From positions 1 to 64,000 of the forward strand of contig CAZSZJ010000001.1 of the NCBI GenBank assembly GCA_964610985.1: a stretch of DNA of 64,000 nt, read 5' to 3'. The DNA is from JARIHD01 sp964610985 (GTDB lineage: Bacteria > Patescibacteriota > Saccharimonadia > Saccharimonadales > UBA4665). Within the stretch, counting starts at the first letter, position 1, and the number at the start of each line of letters is the position of its first letter. Below, piece by piece: positions 8,494 to 16,647 of this stretch. Made by a program: the position numbers and the translations under genes. The notes under the pieces were generated by a model that made no database searches, was not told the DNA's origin, and saw only the letters and a list, made by a program, of their open reading frames with translations.

Positions 8494-10734
8494 TTAGCTC
8501 TTCGTGTAGGCGGCATTTATTCCTATTATAATGATGAATGTTGCCGTGAGCGCCAATTGTAGCCTCTGGATGGTGCCCGCATAGACAGTGTTAAGCATAA
8601 GAACTGAAAATAGCGTCAGTAACAGCAGGACCCCGAAAAGGATATTGACTACTGTGCGCATTCTTCGCTGTACAAGCGTGTATGCTAGTGCCGCACCGCA
8701 AAAACCGGCAACGCTTACTGTACTAAAGAAGCTGTGTACGAATGCCAGGCCAACCGAAACGTGATAGAAGATAATCGTACCGTTTATGGGGGCTAGTGCT
8801 GCGACAATGTTACCGAAACCGCCCATAGCAAAAAGACTGTACTGCCATCTTTGAATTGTTGTGCCTGCACGCTCTAGGCCGCTATAGGCCAAAAAACTAA
8901 TTAGTACGCCACATACGATATCAAAACCGTTAAAGACCCAGTTGTAGGGAGCGCCTCCGGCTCCTAGTTCGCTGGCTAACCGCATAGTACTGACGCCCAG
9001 GGGCTGCGCGAGCAAGAACGATGCGTAACAAAGCCCTGTAGCTAAACTTATACCGACGAGCGTCCTGTTGCGCGCATCGTTTCTGACGGGAATAGCAACG
9101 GCTCTATTGAGGCTCTTGGAAATACGAACTAAATTAGTGCTCGCTCCTTTATAAAGGATGTAGCGGGGCTGCCAGTCGGGCTTAAATTTATTTTTGAATT
9201 GTTCTAAGCCAGAAAAAGAATAGTACCGTGAACCAATGGCTTTGAAGGTTGCAAGTATGCGTTCGGCGATCGTTGGGTCGGTTAATTCCGTAATGCCGGA
9301 TAGCGGCGAAAGCCCAAGATTAAAGTTAGTAACGTTTTTGGCGTGTAGATGTTCAATAAGTCTCTTGAGCAGATAGTGCATGCCTATGCTTGGCATGTTC
9401 TCGGTATGGCGCATATGATCTATCGATCGTTGGCGTGCTAGGTAGCTGGGTATTATATTTGTGTATGCGACGATGCCGTCTCTGCTTTTTAGGACCGCCA
9501 CTTCGGAGTTGCTGATGTAGTTTGAGTCAAAATAACCCATTATAAAGGTATATTCTCGCCTACCCGGTATGGCCAGCCAACTTTCGGATACCGCTCTAAG
9601 CTGCGCTATTTGCAACGCGCTCAAAGGAGGGTCCCAGAATTCAACCGTAAGCCCCTCGCGCTTGGCTTTGTTTTCAATATAACGGAAATGTTTCCCCCGC
9701 ACCGTTTTTTCTGTGAATGACGGTATGTCGATCATGGCTTCATTACCGATAAACAGTGCTTTGAATCCTAACGCTGAAATGAGATCTTTCATTTCCGTAC
9801 CCGTATGAATAAAGGCCGGCAACCAGCCGTTTTGTTCGCTAAAAACCCCAAATGCTTTAAGAAGTTCGGAGAATTCTTTTTTGTCGCCGCGCGGCCCGTC
9901 TAATGCAAATGCAACACCGGACTGTACTTTATAAGCAATGACTGCCGTCCTGTCTTGATTAAAGAAATAATGCTTATCCCGCGGCCAAAGCAAAAAGAAA
10001 TCTTCTACCGATACACTATTTTGCGTAATAAGCAATTCCGCAGTTTTTTGCTGGGTATTATCAGAAAAAAACTTAAAGTGAATTGGCCGAAATAAATTTG
10101 AAACAACGAGGAGGAGGCCCGCGATACTTATGAAATCAAGCGACAGAACAAACATGTGTCCCTGTCTTGTCAGTGGCGCTACGATTGCATTATCAAATAA
10201 TACGAGCTGTAGGAGCGCATATTTGACCGACTGCCACACCGAAAGATCAATGCCAAATGCCCGGCTTTCGATAGTGTAAAAGCCGATCGCGCCATATAAG
10301 ATAGAACATCCAAAAACTACCAAGGACGCAACGAGTGCGCGTCCTATATTCAGGTTATTGCTTTTGACAGTAAAAGCTTTTGCATAGCCTGTAAGCAACA
10401 GAAGGCATGCTCCATACATCGACAGTTTCCATAGGTGATGCCCGTGTAAAATACCAGACACAAATAGCCCCGCTACAATCAGAAGTACTATCCGATGAGC
10501 TAGTTTTTTGCGGCGAAAAAGCTGTAGCGAAAAATAAAAAGCCAAAAAGCCCAGAACCAGGCTACTGACATGAAGCGTAAAAAAATCAGATCCCCGGAGA
10601 TGCAGTAGATGATGTGGGTGTGGTAGCAAGATAATAATGCTGCTTACCAATACAAAGACAGCGCACCATATGTGCGCGAATTTCGACATGAACATGTCTC
10701 TTGGGGCGGACCGGAAAAACTTGCTTACTTTCAT
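8494..10734 (-). CDS. MprF-like phosphatidylglycerol lysyltransferase (DUF2156) with extra C-terminal DUF998-like membrane domain
   Basis: About 746 aa in three parts. The N-terminal part (to about residue 225) has 6-7 membrane segments. The middle (about 235-540) is a DUF2156 synthase domain of the dual GNAT type, with phrases typical of MprF C-termini (YFFNQDRTAVIAYKV, ALDGPRGDKKEF, PSIGMHYLLKRLIEHL, FNLGLSPLSG). The C-terminal part (about 560-746) has six further membrane segments, including ASELGAGGAPYNWVFN and GFGNIVAALAP, which resemble DUF998. Canonical MprF uses Lys-tRNA to aminoacylate lipids, lowering surface charge against cationic peptides. The synthase domain normally ends the protein, so the C-terminal extension is unusual. 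The start is uncertain: the frame is open to a TTG at 10788, and I chose the first ATG (MKVSKFF). Confidence 0.8.
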   Translation of the reverse strand: MKVSKFFRSAPRDMFMSKFAHIWCAVFVLVSSIIILLPHPHHLLHLRGSDFFTLHVSSLVLGFLAFYFSLQLFRRKKLAHRIVLLIVAGLFVSGILHGHHLWKLSMYGACLLLLTGYAKAFTVKSNNLNIGRALVASLVVFGCSILYGAIGFYTIESRAFGIDLSVWQSVKYALLQLVLFDNAIVAPLTRQGHMFVLSLDFISIAGLLLVVSNLFRPIHFKFFSDNTQQKTAELLITQNSVSVEDFFLLWPRDKHYFFNQDRTAVIAYKVQSGVAFALDGPRGDKKEFSELLKAFGVFSEQNGWLPAFIHTGTEMKDLISALGFKALFIGNEAMIDIPSFTEKTVRGKHFRYIENKAKREGLTVEFWDPPLSALQIAQLRAVSESWLAIPGRREYTFIMGYFDSNYISNSEVAVLKSRDGIVAYTNIIPSYLARQRSIDHMRHTENMPSIGMHYLLKRLIEHLHAKNVTNFNLGLSPLSGITELTDPTIAERILATFKAIGSRYYSFSGLEQFKNKFKPDWQPRYILYKGASTNLVRISKSLNRAVAIPVRNDARNRTLVGISLATGLCYASFLLAQPLGVSTMRLASELGAGGAPYNWVFNGFDIVCGVLISFLAYSGLERAGTTIQRWQYSLFAMGGFGNIVAALAPINGTIIFYHVSVGLAFVHSFFSTVSVAGFCGAALAYTLVQRRMRTVVNILFGVLLLLTLFSVLMLNTVYAGTIQRLQLALTATFIIIIGINAAYTKS

Positions 10735-10812
10735 TACTGCGGGTGCCACCCTCTTAATTGTACTCCTCGAACTGACGTTTGACTGCAAACCTATAGCGAG
10801 GCTCAGGAGTGC

Positions 10813-10996
10813 TCACTTAGACCACGCAGCCAAGTCGTTACCGGACGGATCTTTAAAATGAAACCTCAGCATAGCCATCACCCCAATCTTGAAAATTCCT
10901 GTCAAAAATTTGAGTAAAGAACTTTTTACTTGCTTTGAATTCTTCTATGGAACCCGCCGGGAATTCAATGAGATCAATGTGGTTATATTGTGTCAT
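10813..10996 (-). pseudogene. Remnant of a VOC-family (glyoxalase/bleomycin-resistance-like) gene
   Basis: The ATG at 10996 opens a 47-codon frame (MTQYNHIDLIEFPAGSIEE...FQDWGDGYAEVSF) matching the start of VOC proteins: a beta strand with metal-ligand His, an FF-xQ-F helix, then DWGDGYA. It stops at 10853. In the next frame the DNA immediately continues as RFHFKDPSGNDLAAWSK and stops at 10813, which is the typical VOC C-terminus. The middle ~55 residues are missing, so this is an internal deletion that also shifted the frame. The 5' end still has TAAAAT 6 nt before the ATG, so a short peptide may be made. Confidence 0.75.
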
Positions 10997-11002
10997 GGGA
11001 CT

Positions 11003-11008
11003 ATTTTA
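11003..11008 (-). promoter_or_regulatory. -10 hexamer TAAAAT, leaderless arrangement, before VOC pseudogene
   Basis: TAAAAT then AGTCCC then ATG on the minus strand. It is the same 6-nt spacing as in intact genes nearby and appears retained from the ancestral gene. Confidence 0.45.
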
Positions 11009-11118
11009 GCAAATGAGATATTACACCTCATCATGCAATTAACGGTTTTTTAATAATATAGGGTTATCCTGCTTATATAGAGCGTTCTTTTCAAAAGATA
11101 AAAGCAAGGGGGCAGGCG

Positions 11119-11398
11119 ATGAAGTTCAGGTCTAGATTTCTATCAATAGCTTTAGTATTAGGTGCTATTTTCTCTTACTCCTTGGCAACAGCCGCACCGG
11201 CATTTGCTTTGATTGATAGTTTAGTAACGACAGGTAGCCCCGTCAGCCCCTTTCCCCGCAATGGCCAATGGGAGCCTTCGGTGGCTATCGACCCCTTAAC
11301 CCTTTAGTTCAAGTGGCGGGTGCAATTGATGATATTGATTCTGCGCCCTGCTCGGGTTCAAATTGTAACTTTCATTCCCTCGTGGGCCCTACATTTTC
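11119..11398 (+). pseudogene. 5' fragment of an exported BNR/sialidase-like protein, frameshifted
   Basis: A clear signal peptide (MKFRSRFLSIALVLGAIFSY, then AATAAPAFA) is followed by PFPRNGQWEPSVAIDP, a phrase typical of secreted BNR/sialidase-type repeat proteins. The frame stops at 11305-11307. In the +2-shifted frame the sequence carries on naturally as LNPLVQVAGAIDDIDSAPC and SGSNCNFHSLVGPTF to about 11398, where it runs into the 3' end of the convergent gene. Restoring one C in the C run near 11288 (four C's now) would join the two. The remainder of the gene is missing, so it is truncated as well as frameshifted. A GGGGGC sequence precedes the ATG. Confidence 0.7.
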
Positions 11399-12495
11399 GT
11401 ATGTTTTTGCCACAAAAGCGTCTGTACGTTGGGATTTAGCTTAAATCTTTTCATAACCCCTCGACGTAGTTCGTCCTGTGAGAATGTCCTTAAGGGGTCA
11501 TCATGGACTAGGTAATCTTCAATCTGGCGATAGACACTAGCCAATGCCTGTTTGTCCCCAACCGATAATGCCTCTCCGGGCTGCCAACGTGAGGTTATCC
11601 TACGTACGGTATCTAGCGTAACGTCTATATCCTCGGGGCGCGAAGCCAAGCCAGCGGCATACAAGACAACATTTAATTCTGGCGGCGTCTGAAGATCAAG
11701 CTGTTCGCCTTTTTCGTTAAATGCATCCGTTGTATTGAATGCGTGTCCGGCAATAAGCAAGATGAAGGCTCCTGCTACAAAAGGAACAATCGTGAGGCTA
11801 TAGTCGTAATACCAATCGCCGGTCGTCATCGTAAGCTGAATAATGGAGTAGTGCCAACCGGCAAATGCTATAACCGCAAGCGCGGCGCAGAGCCAACCCA
11901 TTGAATGCCTATATGCTTCACCGATCTTCACCCGGATAAGAAATGCCGCCATCGCAGCAAAAGTTATAAACACTGAATTCCAAATACTCAACGCGAGGGC
12001 TAATTGAAACGACAGTTCGTTTTCTGCCACCTCAACGTGAGGCAACAGCGATGCGGCTAGCGATATTGCGATCGTAGCGGCCAGTGCAACACTTGGAGAT
12101 ATCCAGAAAGTTTTGATATGAAGAAGCCTAGCAAATGCACGCATACCCAGAAATATACCGATGACTCCCAATAAATAAGGTACAGCAAGTCCGCCTGAAT
12201 TGATCCAAAATCCTAATTCAAAGATGCCAATAAGAGGAAGCTGTACCTGGGCCAAGCCAAATGCGCCAATGCCGAAACAAAGGAAGATATATGCCCGCTT
12301 AAGCTCGGCTTTAAATTGCCTCGTACCGTTCAAAAAGAATGGTATGGCAAGCAGGTTTAGCAACGACGCCACGATGGATGACGCGATGGTAATTTGGAAT
12401 GCCAAACCTCGCTCTGCGAACAGAAGTCCGACGCCAATGCCACCAAGAATGATGCCGGCAACGCTGATACGCAATACATTGGTATATTTCATCAT
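11389..12495 (-). CDS. Polytopic membrane protein, 7-8 TM, with C-terminal soluble signalling-like domain
   Basis: A 368-aa protein. Residues about 8-265 form 7-8 membrane helices. Residues about 278-360 are a soluble helical domain (VVLYAAGLASRPEDIDVTL, RRITSRWQPG, IEDYLVHDDPLRTFSQDELRR). The same soluble domain occurs at the N-terminus of the neighbouring protein (12602-13666), and the membrane parts also correspond (SLLPHVEVAENE here, ALLPHPIPVSHE there). The two proteins therefore contain the same pair of modules in opposite order. The ATG follows AAGGTGATTAC, a good ribosome site. Location beside a histidine kinase and a response regulator suggests a membrane sensing role; this is inferred. 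No known family was recognised. Confidence 0.82.
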   Translation of the reverse strand: MMKYTNVLRISVAGIILGGIGVGLLFAERGLAFQITIASSIVASLLNLLAIPFFLNGTRQFKAELKRAYIFLCFGIGAFGLAQVQLPLIGIFELGFWINSGGLAVPYLLGVIGIFLGMRAFARLLHIKTFWISPSVALAATIAISLAASLLPHVEVAENELSFQLALALSIWNSVFITFAAMAAFLIRVKIGEAYRHSMGWLCAALAVIAFAGWHYSIIQLTMTTGDWYYDYSLTIVPFVAGAFILLIAGHAFNTTDAFNEKGEQLDLQTPPELNVVLYAAGLASRPEDIDVTLDTVRRITSRWQPGEALSVGDKQALASVYRQIEDYLVHDDPLRTFSQDELRRGVMKRFKLNPNVQTLLWQKHTKM

Positions 12496-12589
12496 GTAAT
12501 CACCTTCGCTATTATTTTAGGCGCTATTGCTTTTATCTTACCATTAATTCTATGCATAAAAATCTGTGAAGCTGGAACTGACCTTATGC

Positions 12590-12595
12590 TAATAT
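12590..12595 (+). promoter_or_regulatory. -10 hexamer TAATAT, leaderless arrangement
   Basis: TAATAT, 6 nt (AAGGGC), ATG. An alternative TATGCT lies 5 nt further upstream. The AAGGG just before the ATG is too close to act as a normal Shine-Dalgarno site. Confidence 0.45.
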
Positions 12596-12601
12596 AAGGG
12601 C

Positions 12602-13666
12602 ATGGATGGGCAAAAAAACGCTCGGCAGTTAATCGATCATATAGCATATTTGGCCTCTTTAGTTTCGGAGCCTCAAACGGTCGATACTACGCTTGATAAG
12701 CTTCGCATTATAACGTCACGAACATCGCAGCCGACTGCCCAGGACGTACAAACGCTAAGGGCCATACGGACAGAGCTGGAAGATTATCTGACTCATAAAG
12801 AGAGATTGCGCACCTTTACCAAAGCTTCCCTGCGCGACAATATGGAGCGGCATTTTGCAGCCAAAAACCCGCTTTGGGACATACGTAAAGCCGCGCTTAT
12901 ACGGATAGGCGTTACTGTCATGGCTTGCGCCGCTATTACAGGCTTGCTTACTGCTTTAGGGTTCATGGAGGGGCAAGTTGTTTTGGCCTTCTTTATATGT
13001 ACCCTTTTTATTGGCTTAGCCCTTTTATTCCAGTCAATCAAAAAAGACTTGGTCGCACAGCTGCACGGATCAGTTAACTACCTTATGGCGGCAACAATCG
13101 GCACGGGATTGTTCGCCATTAACTTTCCTATCATTGCAGCAAGCAGCTACCTAGAAAGTCACCCCATGTTTCAGCACGGCGGTTTTTTGGCCGCGGCCAT
13201 ACCCGTTTATGGTTTTTATTATCTAGCTTTCTACCTTTATGCCAAACAACTTAACGCTTCTATCCCATGGCCGCTTCGTCCAACCGGCGTTGCCATTAGC
13301 GCCATCCTGATTGCTGCCGCCCTAGCCTTACTCCCCCATCCCATTCCTGTTTCGCATGAGATATTTTTTGATTTGGCGGTCGTTGGGTTTGGGGTGAGTG
13401 TTTACTTTTCCGCGGTGTCGGCCATTCTTGGCTTTAAGAGTGTCGCTAAGACGACCGGAGTCTATAGCAAAAGCATTCTATTCCTCGCTATTTCGATGGT
13501 GCTGCAGACCATTGGCAACGGCAACTTCCTTGTATTTGTCACCTTCCTTTCGGGTGATTTTTCGGTCAATGAGCAAAAAGGCCAAATTTTGACTGGCTTT
13601 TTAATCATGATGGCGCTCGCCTTCCAATATGTTGCAGCGTATAAATCCAAGACAGCGCTCAAGTAG
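12602..13666 (+). CDS. Polytopic membrane protein with N-terminal soluble domain (permuted paralogue of 11389-12495)
   Basis: A 354-aa protein. Residues 8-85 are the soluble helical domain (LIDHIAYLASLVSEPQTVDT, IITSRTSQPTAQ, LEDYLTHKERLRTFTKASLR). About eight membrane helices follow (residues 95-350). Alignment by eye to the C-terminus of the divergent neighbour shows conserved LAS, EP/PE, VDTTLDKLRxITSR, EDYLxHxxxLRTF and LRxxMxRxF. It is convergent with the response regulator/kinase operon, with its stop 2 nt from the regulator's stop. It is probably an input component of a local signalling cluster, though ligand and partner are unknown. Confidence 0.82.
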   Translation: MDGQKNARQLIDHIAYLASLVSEPQTVDTTLDKLRIITSRTSQPTAQDVQTLRAIRTELEDYLTHKERLRTFTKASLRDNMERHFAAKNPLWDIRKAALIRIGVTVMACAAITGLLTALGFMEGQVVLAFFICTLFIGLALLFQSIKKDLVAQLHGSVNYLMAATIGTGLFAINFPIIAASSYLESHPMFQHGGFLAAAIPVYGFYYLAFYLYAKQLNASIPWPLRPTGVAISAILIAAALALLPHPIPVSHEIFFDLAVVGFGVSVYFSAVSAILGFKSVAKTTGVYSKSILFLAISMVLQTIGNGNFLVFVTFLSGDFSVNEQKGQILTGFLIMMALAFQYVAAYKSKTALK

Positions 13667-13668
13667 TG

Positions 13669-14076
13669 TTATTTATTCTTATCGGATCGGCTGTCGGCAA
13701 TGATCTCACGTAGGATCGCAATAATTTCGTCCAGTCGGTATTGTGCCTTTAGAATGTATTTGTGGACACCAAGCGCCAACATATTGTGAACTTTATCAGG
13801 ACTTGCAGAATTACTCACTACAATAACGGGTATTTCTGCCCATTTGGGTGTAGCCTTGATAGCCTGCATAAAGGCCAAACCATTCATATCTTTGAGGTAA
13901 TAGTCCAGCCATATGGCATCGGGCAAAATGTAGAGCTTTTTTACATACTCGAGCGCCATCTCTCCACTGGGACAGGGTAAAACTTTAATACCTTCGTGTT
14001 CCAATTTCTTTGTTGCGGCATCAAGGAGTAACGTTTCATCTTCGACCACCATGACCATTGTAGTTGACTTTGCCAT
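13669..14076 (-). CDS. Single-domain response regulator (CheY-like receiver)
   Basis: A 135-aa receiver domain with no output domain. The phosphorylation pocket is complete: acidic residues E12-D13 in MVVEDET, phospho-acceptor D58 in AIWLDYYLKDMNG, S89 in VIVVSNS and K110 in KYILKAQ. The start was moved to MAKSTTM because GAGGAG lies 4 nt upstream of that ATG. The gene begins 17 nt after the stop of the histidine kinase, so the pair forms an operon in the order kinase-regulator. Having no DNA-binding domain, it must act through protein contacts, possibly with one of the two adjacent membrane proteins. Confidence 0.93.
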   Translation of the reverse strand: MAKSTTMVMVVEDETLLLDAATKKLEHEGIKVLPCPSGEMALEYVKKLYILPDAIWLDYYLKDMNGLAFMQAIKATPKWAEIPVIVVSNSASPDKVHNMLALGVHKYILKAQYRLDEIIAILREIIADSRSDKNK

Positions 14077-14093
14077 AACGCTCCTCACTAAAA

Positions 14094-15572
14094 TTATTTA
14101 AATCCGTCTAATGTAACTTCACCGGTCTTTGCCTTCATACCGCTAACCGGCAAGCTAAACCAAAACGTCGTACCCTCGCCTTCTGCGCTTTCAAACCAAA
14201 TTTTGCCGCCCGAAGATTCAACAACTGCTTTTATCAGATACAGGCCCAAACCAGTGCCATCAGTCTCTACCTTGACCGCATTCTCGGCACGAAAGAATTT
14301 TTGAAAAACTTTGCCCTGTTCTTGCTTTGGGATACCATAGCCGTTATCGGTTACCTGCGTGACAATCTGGTCATCCTTTCTTGATACAAATACGCTTATC
14401 TCCCCGCCTTTTGGCGTATATTTGATCGCATTTGTTAAAAGATTCAAAAATACCTGACCGATCAGATGGGGATCGAGATTGATTTTTGGCAGTGCTTTGT
14501 GAACGCTGATAATAAGGGCCTGCTGCTTTTCTTCGGTCTTTGCCTTTAGGTCATTGACAATGCCATCTATTAGTTGCTTCAGGTCAATCGGATGAGGGTC
14601 AATAATAATACGTCCAGATTCAATGCGCGAGATATTAAGAAGTGAGGATACTAGTTCAATCATACGCTCGCTTGAATCGTAAATATTTTGGGCAAATTCT
14701 TGCTGCTCTTTTTTTAGCTTGCCGCCGTCACCGGCAAGTAGCATCTCCGTATACCATTTGATCGCCGAAAGCGGGGTGCGCAATTGATGCGACGCCAAAG
14801 AAATAAATTCAGTCTTCATGCGGTCTACCTCGCGCTCATGCGTGACATCACGCAAAATAACTATAGCTCCTGAGGTCTTGCTATCTATCACTATAGGGCT
14901 GGCATTAATATGGACCATCAGGGGTTTTTGTCCTTCAGTTGGAAAACTAAAAACATTGCTCTGAATTTTCACGTCGTGCAAGGCCTGCATTTCTGGCCGC
15001 TCATGCGGCGTGAGCAGTTTTTTACCCTCGGCGTCCTGTAATGCGAATGTCTTGTACACAAGCTGCCCCATGACTTTTTTATCTTCAAGGTTGAGTAAAT
15101 CGATCGCGTTGCTATTAATAAGGCTGATGCACCCCTTTCCATCCAAGGCGATCATGCCCTCACCCATACTCTCCAGGAGAATCTCGTCCCGCTGCTTTTC
15201 CAAGGCAATTCGCTGGTACGAAGCCCGCAACCGGTCAGACATCTGATTGAACGCAGCGGCGAGTTGCCCTACCTCATCGGTACCCATCACCTCGATTTTG
15301 CGCGACAGATCACCATTTGCAAATCTACCAGCTTCATCTCTAAGCTTACGGAGTTGCCTCCTGACCACCGAGACTAATATCGTCCCGCTTACGGCAATAA
15401 AAAGTAACACGGCCACCATACTCCAAGCTATCAGCTCATAGATATTCTTGCTAGCCTGCACATCGCCAGAATACAGAATCTTATAGAGGAAAAAGCTCAA
15501 AAGCACCGCAGTTAGCGTTATAATCACAAACAAAACAATGAGCGACTTATGCGGTGATGAACTTTTATGCAT
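14094..15572 (-). CDS. Membrane sensor histidine kinase (HAMP-PAS-HisKA-HATPase)
   Basis: A 492-aa protein with TM1 at about 11-32 and TM2 at about 48-70, a HAMP domain at about 70-122 (DEVGQLAAAFNQMSDRL), a PAS domain at about 130-245, the HisKA domain with phospho-acceptor H262 in SLASHQLRTPLSAIKWY, and the HATPase domain with N box NLLTNAIKYTPKGG, G1 DNGYGIP and G2 GTGLGL. All catalytic elements are intact. The loop between the two membrane helices is only about 15 residues, so there is no extracytoplasmic sensor domain. Input must come through the membrane, PAS or a partner. It is followed by the cognate single-domain regulator (13669-14076). Confidence 0.95.
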   Translation of the reverse strand: MHKSSSPHKSLIVLFVIITLTAVLLSFFLYKILYSGDVQASKNIYELIAWSMVAVLLFIAVSGTILVSVVRRQLRKLRDEAGRFANGDLSRKIEVMGTDEVGQLAAAFNQMSDRLRASYQRIALEKQRDEILLESMGEGMIALDGKGCISLINSNAIDLLNLEDKKVMGQLVYKTFALQDAEGKKLLTPHERPEMQALHDVKIQSNVFSFPTEGQKPLMVHINASPIVIDSKTSGAIVILRDVTHEREVDRMKTEFISLASHQLRTPLSAIKWYTEMLLAGDGGKLKKEQQEFAQNIYDSSERMIELVSSLLNISRIESGRIIIDPHPIDLKQLIDGIVNDLKAKTEEKQQALIISVHKALPKINLDPHLIGQVFLNLLTNAIKYTPKGGEISVFVSRKDDQIVTQVTDNGYGIPKQEQGKVFQKFFRAENAVKVETDGTGLGLYLIKAVVESSGGKIWFESAEGEGTTFWFSLPVSGMKAKTGEVTLDGFK

Positions 15573-15685
15573 TACTCATCGCCTACATGACTTATATAAC
15601 GAACGGTGTGTTTTATTTTTACCATAAGCATCATTTTTATTGTCGCGTTTGAGCGCAAAAATGTAAAGCCCGACCTACCACGCAG

Positions 15686-16570
15686 CTATTCACGACCGAG
15701 CAAGTCATTAATGGCACCAATGACCTCATCAGGCTTCTCCTCGGCCAAAAGATGTCCGGCATCTATCGGTTTGCCCGTAGCACTGGGGGCCCAAAACTGC
15801 CATGTTTTTAGCGGATCAAAAGGAAGCTCTATACCTTTAGGGTCTTGCCATAAAATAGTCACAGGGACATCTATTTTCTTACCGGCATCCCTATCTTCGG
15901 CATCATGAGCACCATCCACAAAAGCACCGGCGCGGTAATCTTCACATATAGCGTGAATACTTTCGGGGCTAGAAAAAGCCTTTAGATATTCTTCACGAAT
16001 ATCCGCAGATAATGCCTCGGGGTGCTTGCACCAGCCATTTAATGTGTAATCGAGAAATGTTTTGGGGCTTGCCAGCAACATCTTTTCCGGAAAATCGCTC
16101 GGTTGAGCCAGGAAAAATTGATGATACCCGAACACTCCAAAGATTCCGTGCAAACTTTCCCACATATTTACGGTTGGAATAACGTCAAGAATAAGTAGAT
16201 GCGTAATGGCCTCAGGGTAGTCGAGTGTCAAGCGGAAGCCAACCAGCCCTCCACGATCATGCCCGGCTATGGCAAACTTCTCATGGCCTAGGCGTTTCAT
16301 GAGCTCATGAATATCTTTTGCCATAGTGCGCTTTGCATAATTTATATGCTGCTCATCTCCGCGCGGTTTGTCACTTCGTCCATAGCCACGCAAATCAGGG
16401 CACACCAGCGTGTACTTTTTGAGTAACTCCGGTATGACGTACCGCCACGCCAAATGGGTTTCTGGAAACCCATGGAGTAGTACAATCGGTGCGCCCTTAC
16501 CGCCAATTGCAACGTTTAGTTTTACCCCGTTTACTTCGATGAATTCATATGATAATTCTTCAATTTTCAT
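15686..16570 (-). CDS. Alpha/beta hydrolase, haloacetate dehalogenase/epoxide hydrolase type
   Basis: A 294-aa protein. The start was moved to MKIEELSYEF because GGAGGT lies 6 nt upstream; the longer frame has no such site. Oxyanion motif LLHGFPETHLAWR is at 33-45, and CPDLRGYGRSDKP follows. The nucleophile elbow A-G-H-D-R-G-G has Asp105, as in haloalkane/haloacetate dehalogenases and soluble epoxide hydrolases rather than Ser esterases. Late Asp (near VTILWQD) and His (DAGHLLAEEKPDEV) complete the triad. It lies downstream of, and on the same strand as, the EHN-type epoxide hydrolase at 16648, separated by a hairpin. The substrate is not predictable. Confidence 0.9.
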   Translation of the reverse strand: MKIEELSYEFIEVNGVKLNVAIGGKGAPIVLLHGFPETHLAWRYVIPELLKKYTLVCPDLRGYGRSDKPRGDEQHINYAKRTMAKDIHELMKRLGHEKFAIAGHDRGGLVGFRLTLDYPEAITHLLILDVIPTVNMWESLHGIFGVFGYHQFFLAQPSDFPEKMLLASPKTFLDYTLNGWCKHPEALSADIREEYLKAFSSPESIHAICEDYRAGAFVDGAHDAEDRDAGKKIDVPVTILWQDPKGIELPFDPLKTWQFWAPSATGKPIDAGHLLAEEKPDEVIGAINDLLGRE

Positions 16571-16600
16571 AGATACCTCCGTATCCATCATATAACCAAA

Positions 16601-16637
16601 TTACTTGTCGTCCGACCAAGGCCTGAACGACAAGTAA
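16601..16637 (-). terminator. Hairpin between two hydrolase genes
   Basis: TTACTTGTCGT (16601-16611) pairs perfectly with ACGACAAGTAA (16627-16637). It lies just 3' of the epoxide hydrolase stop. The T run that follows on the minus strand is short (TTT), so attenuation is more likely than full termination. Confidence 0.55.
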
Positions 16638-16647
16638 TTTTCTTGGC

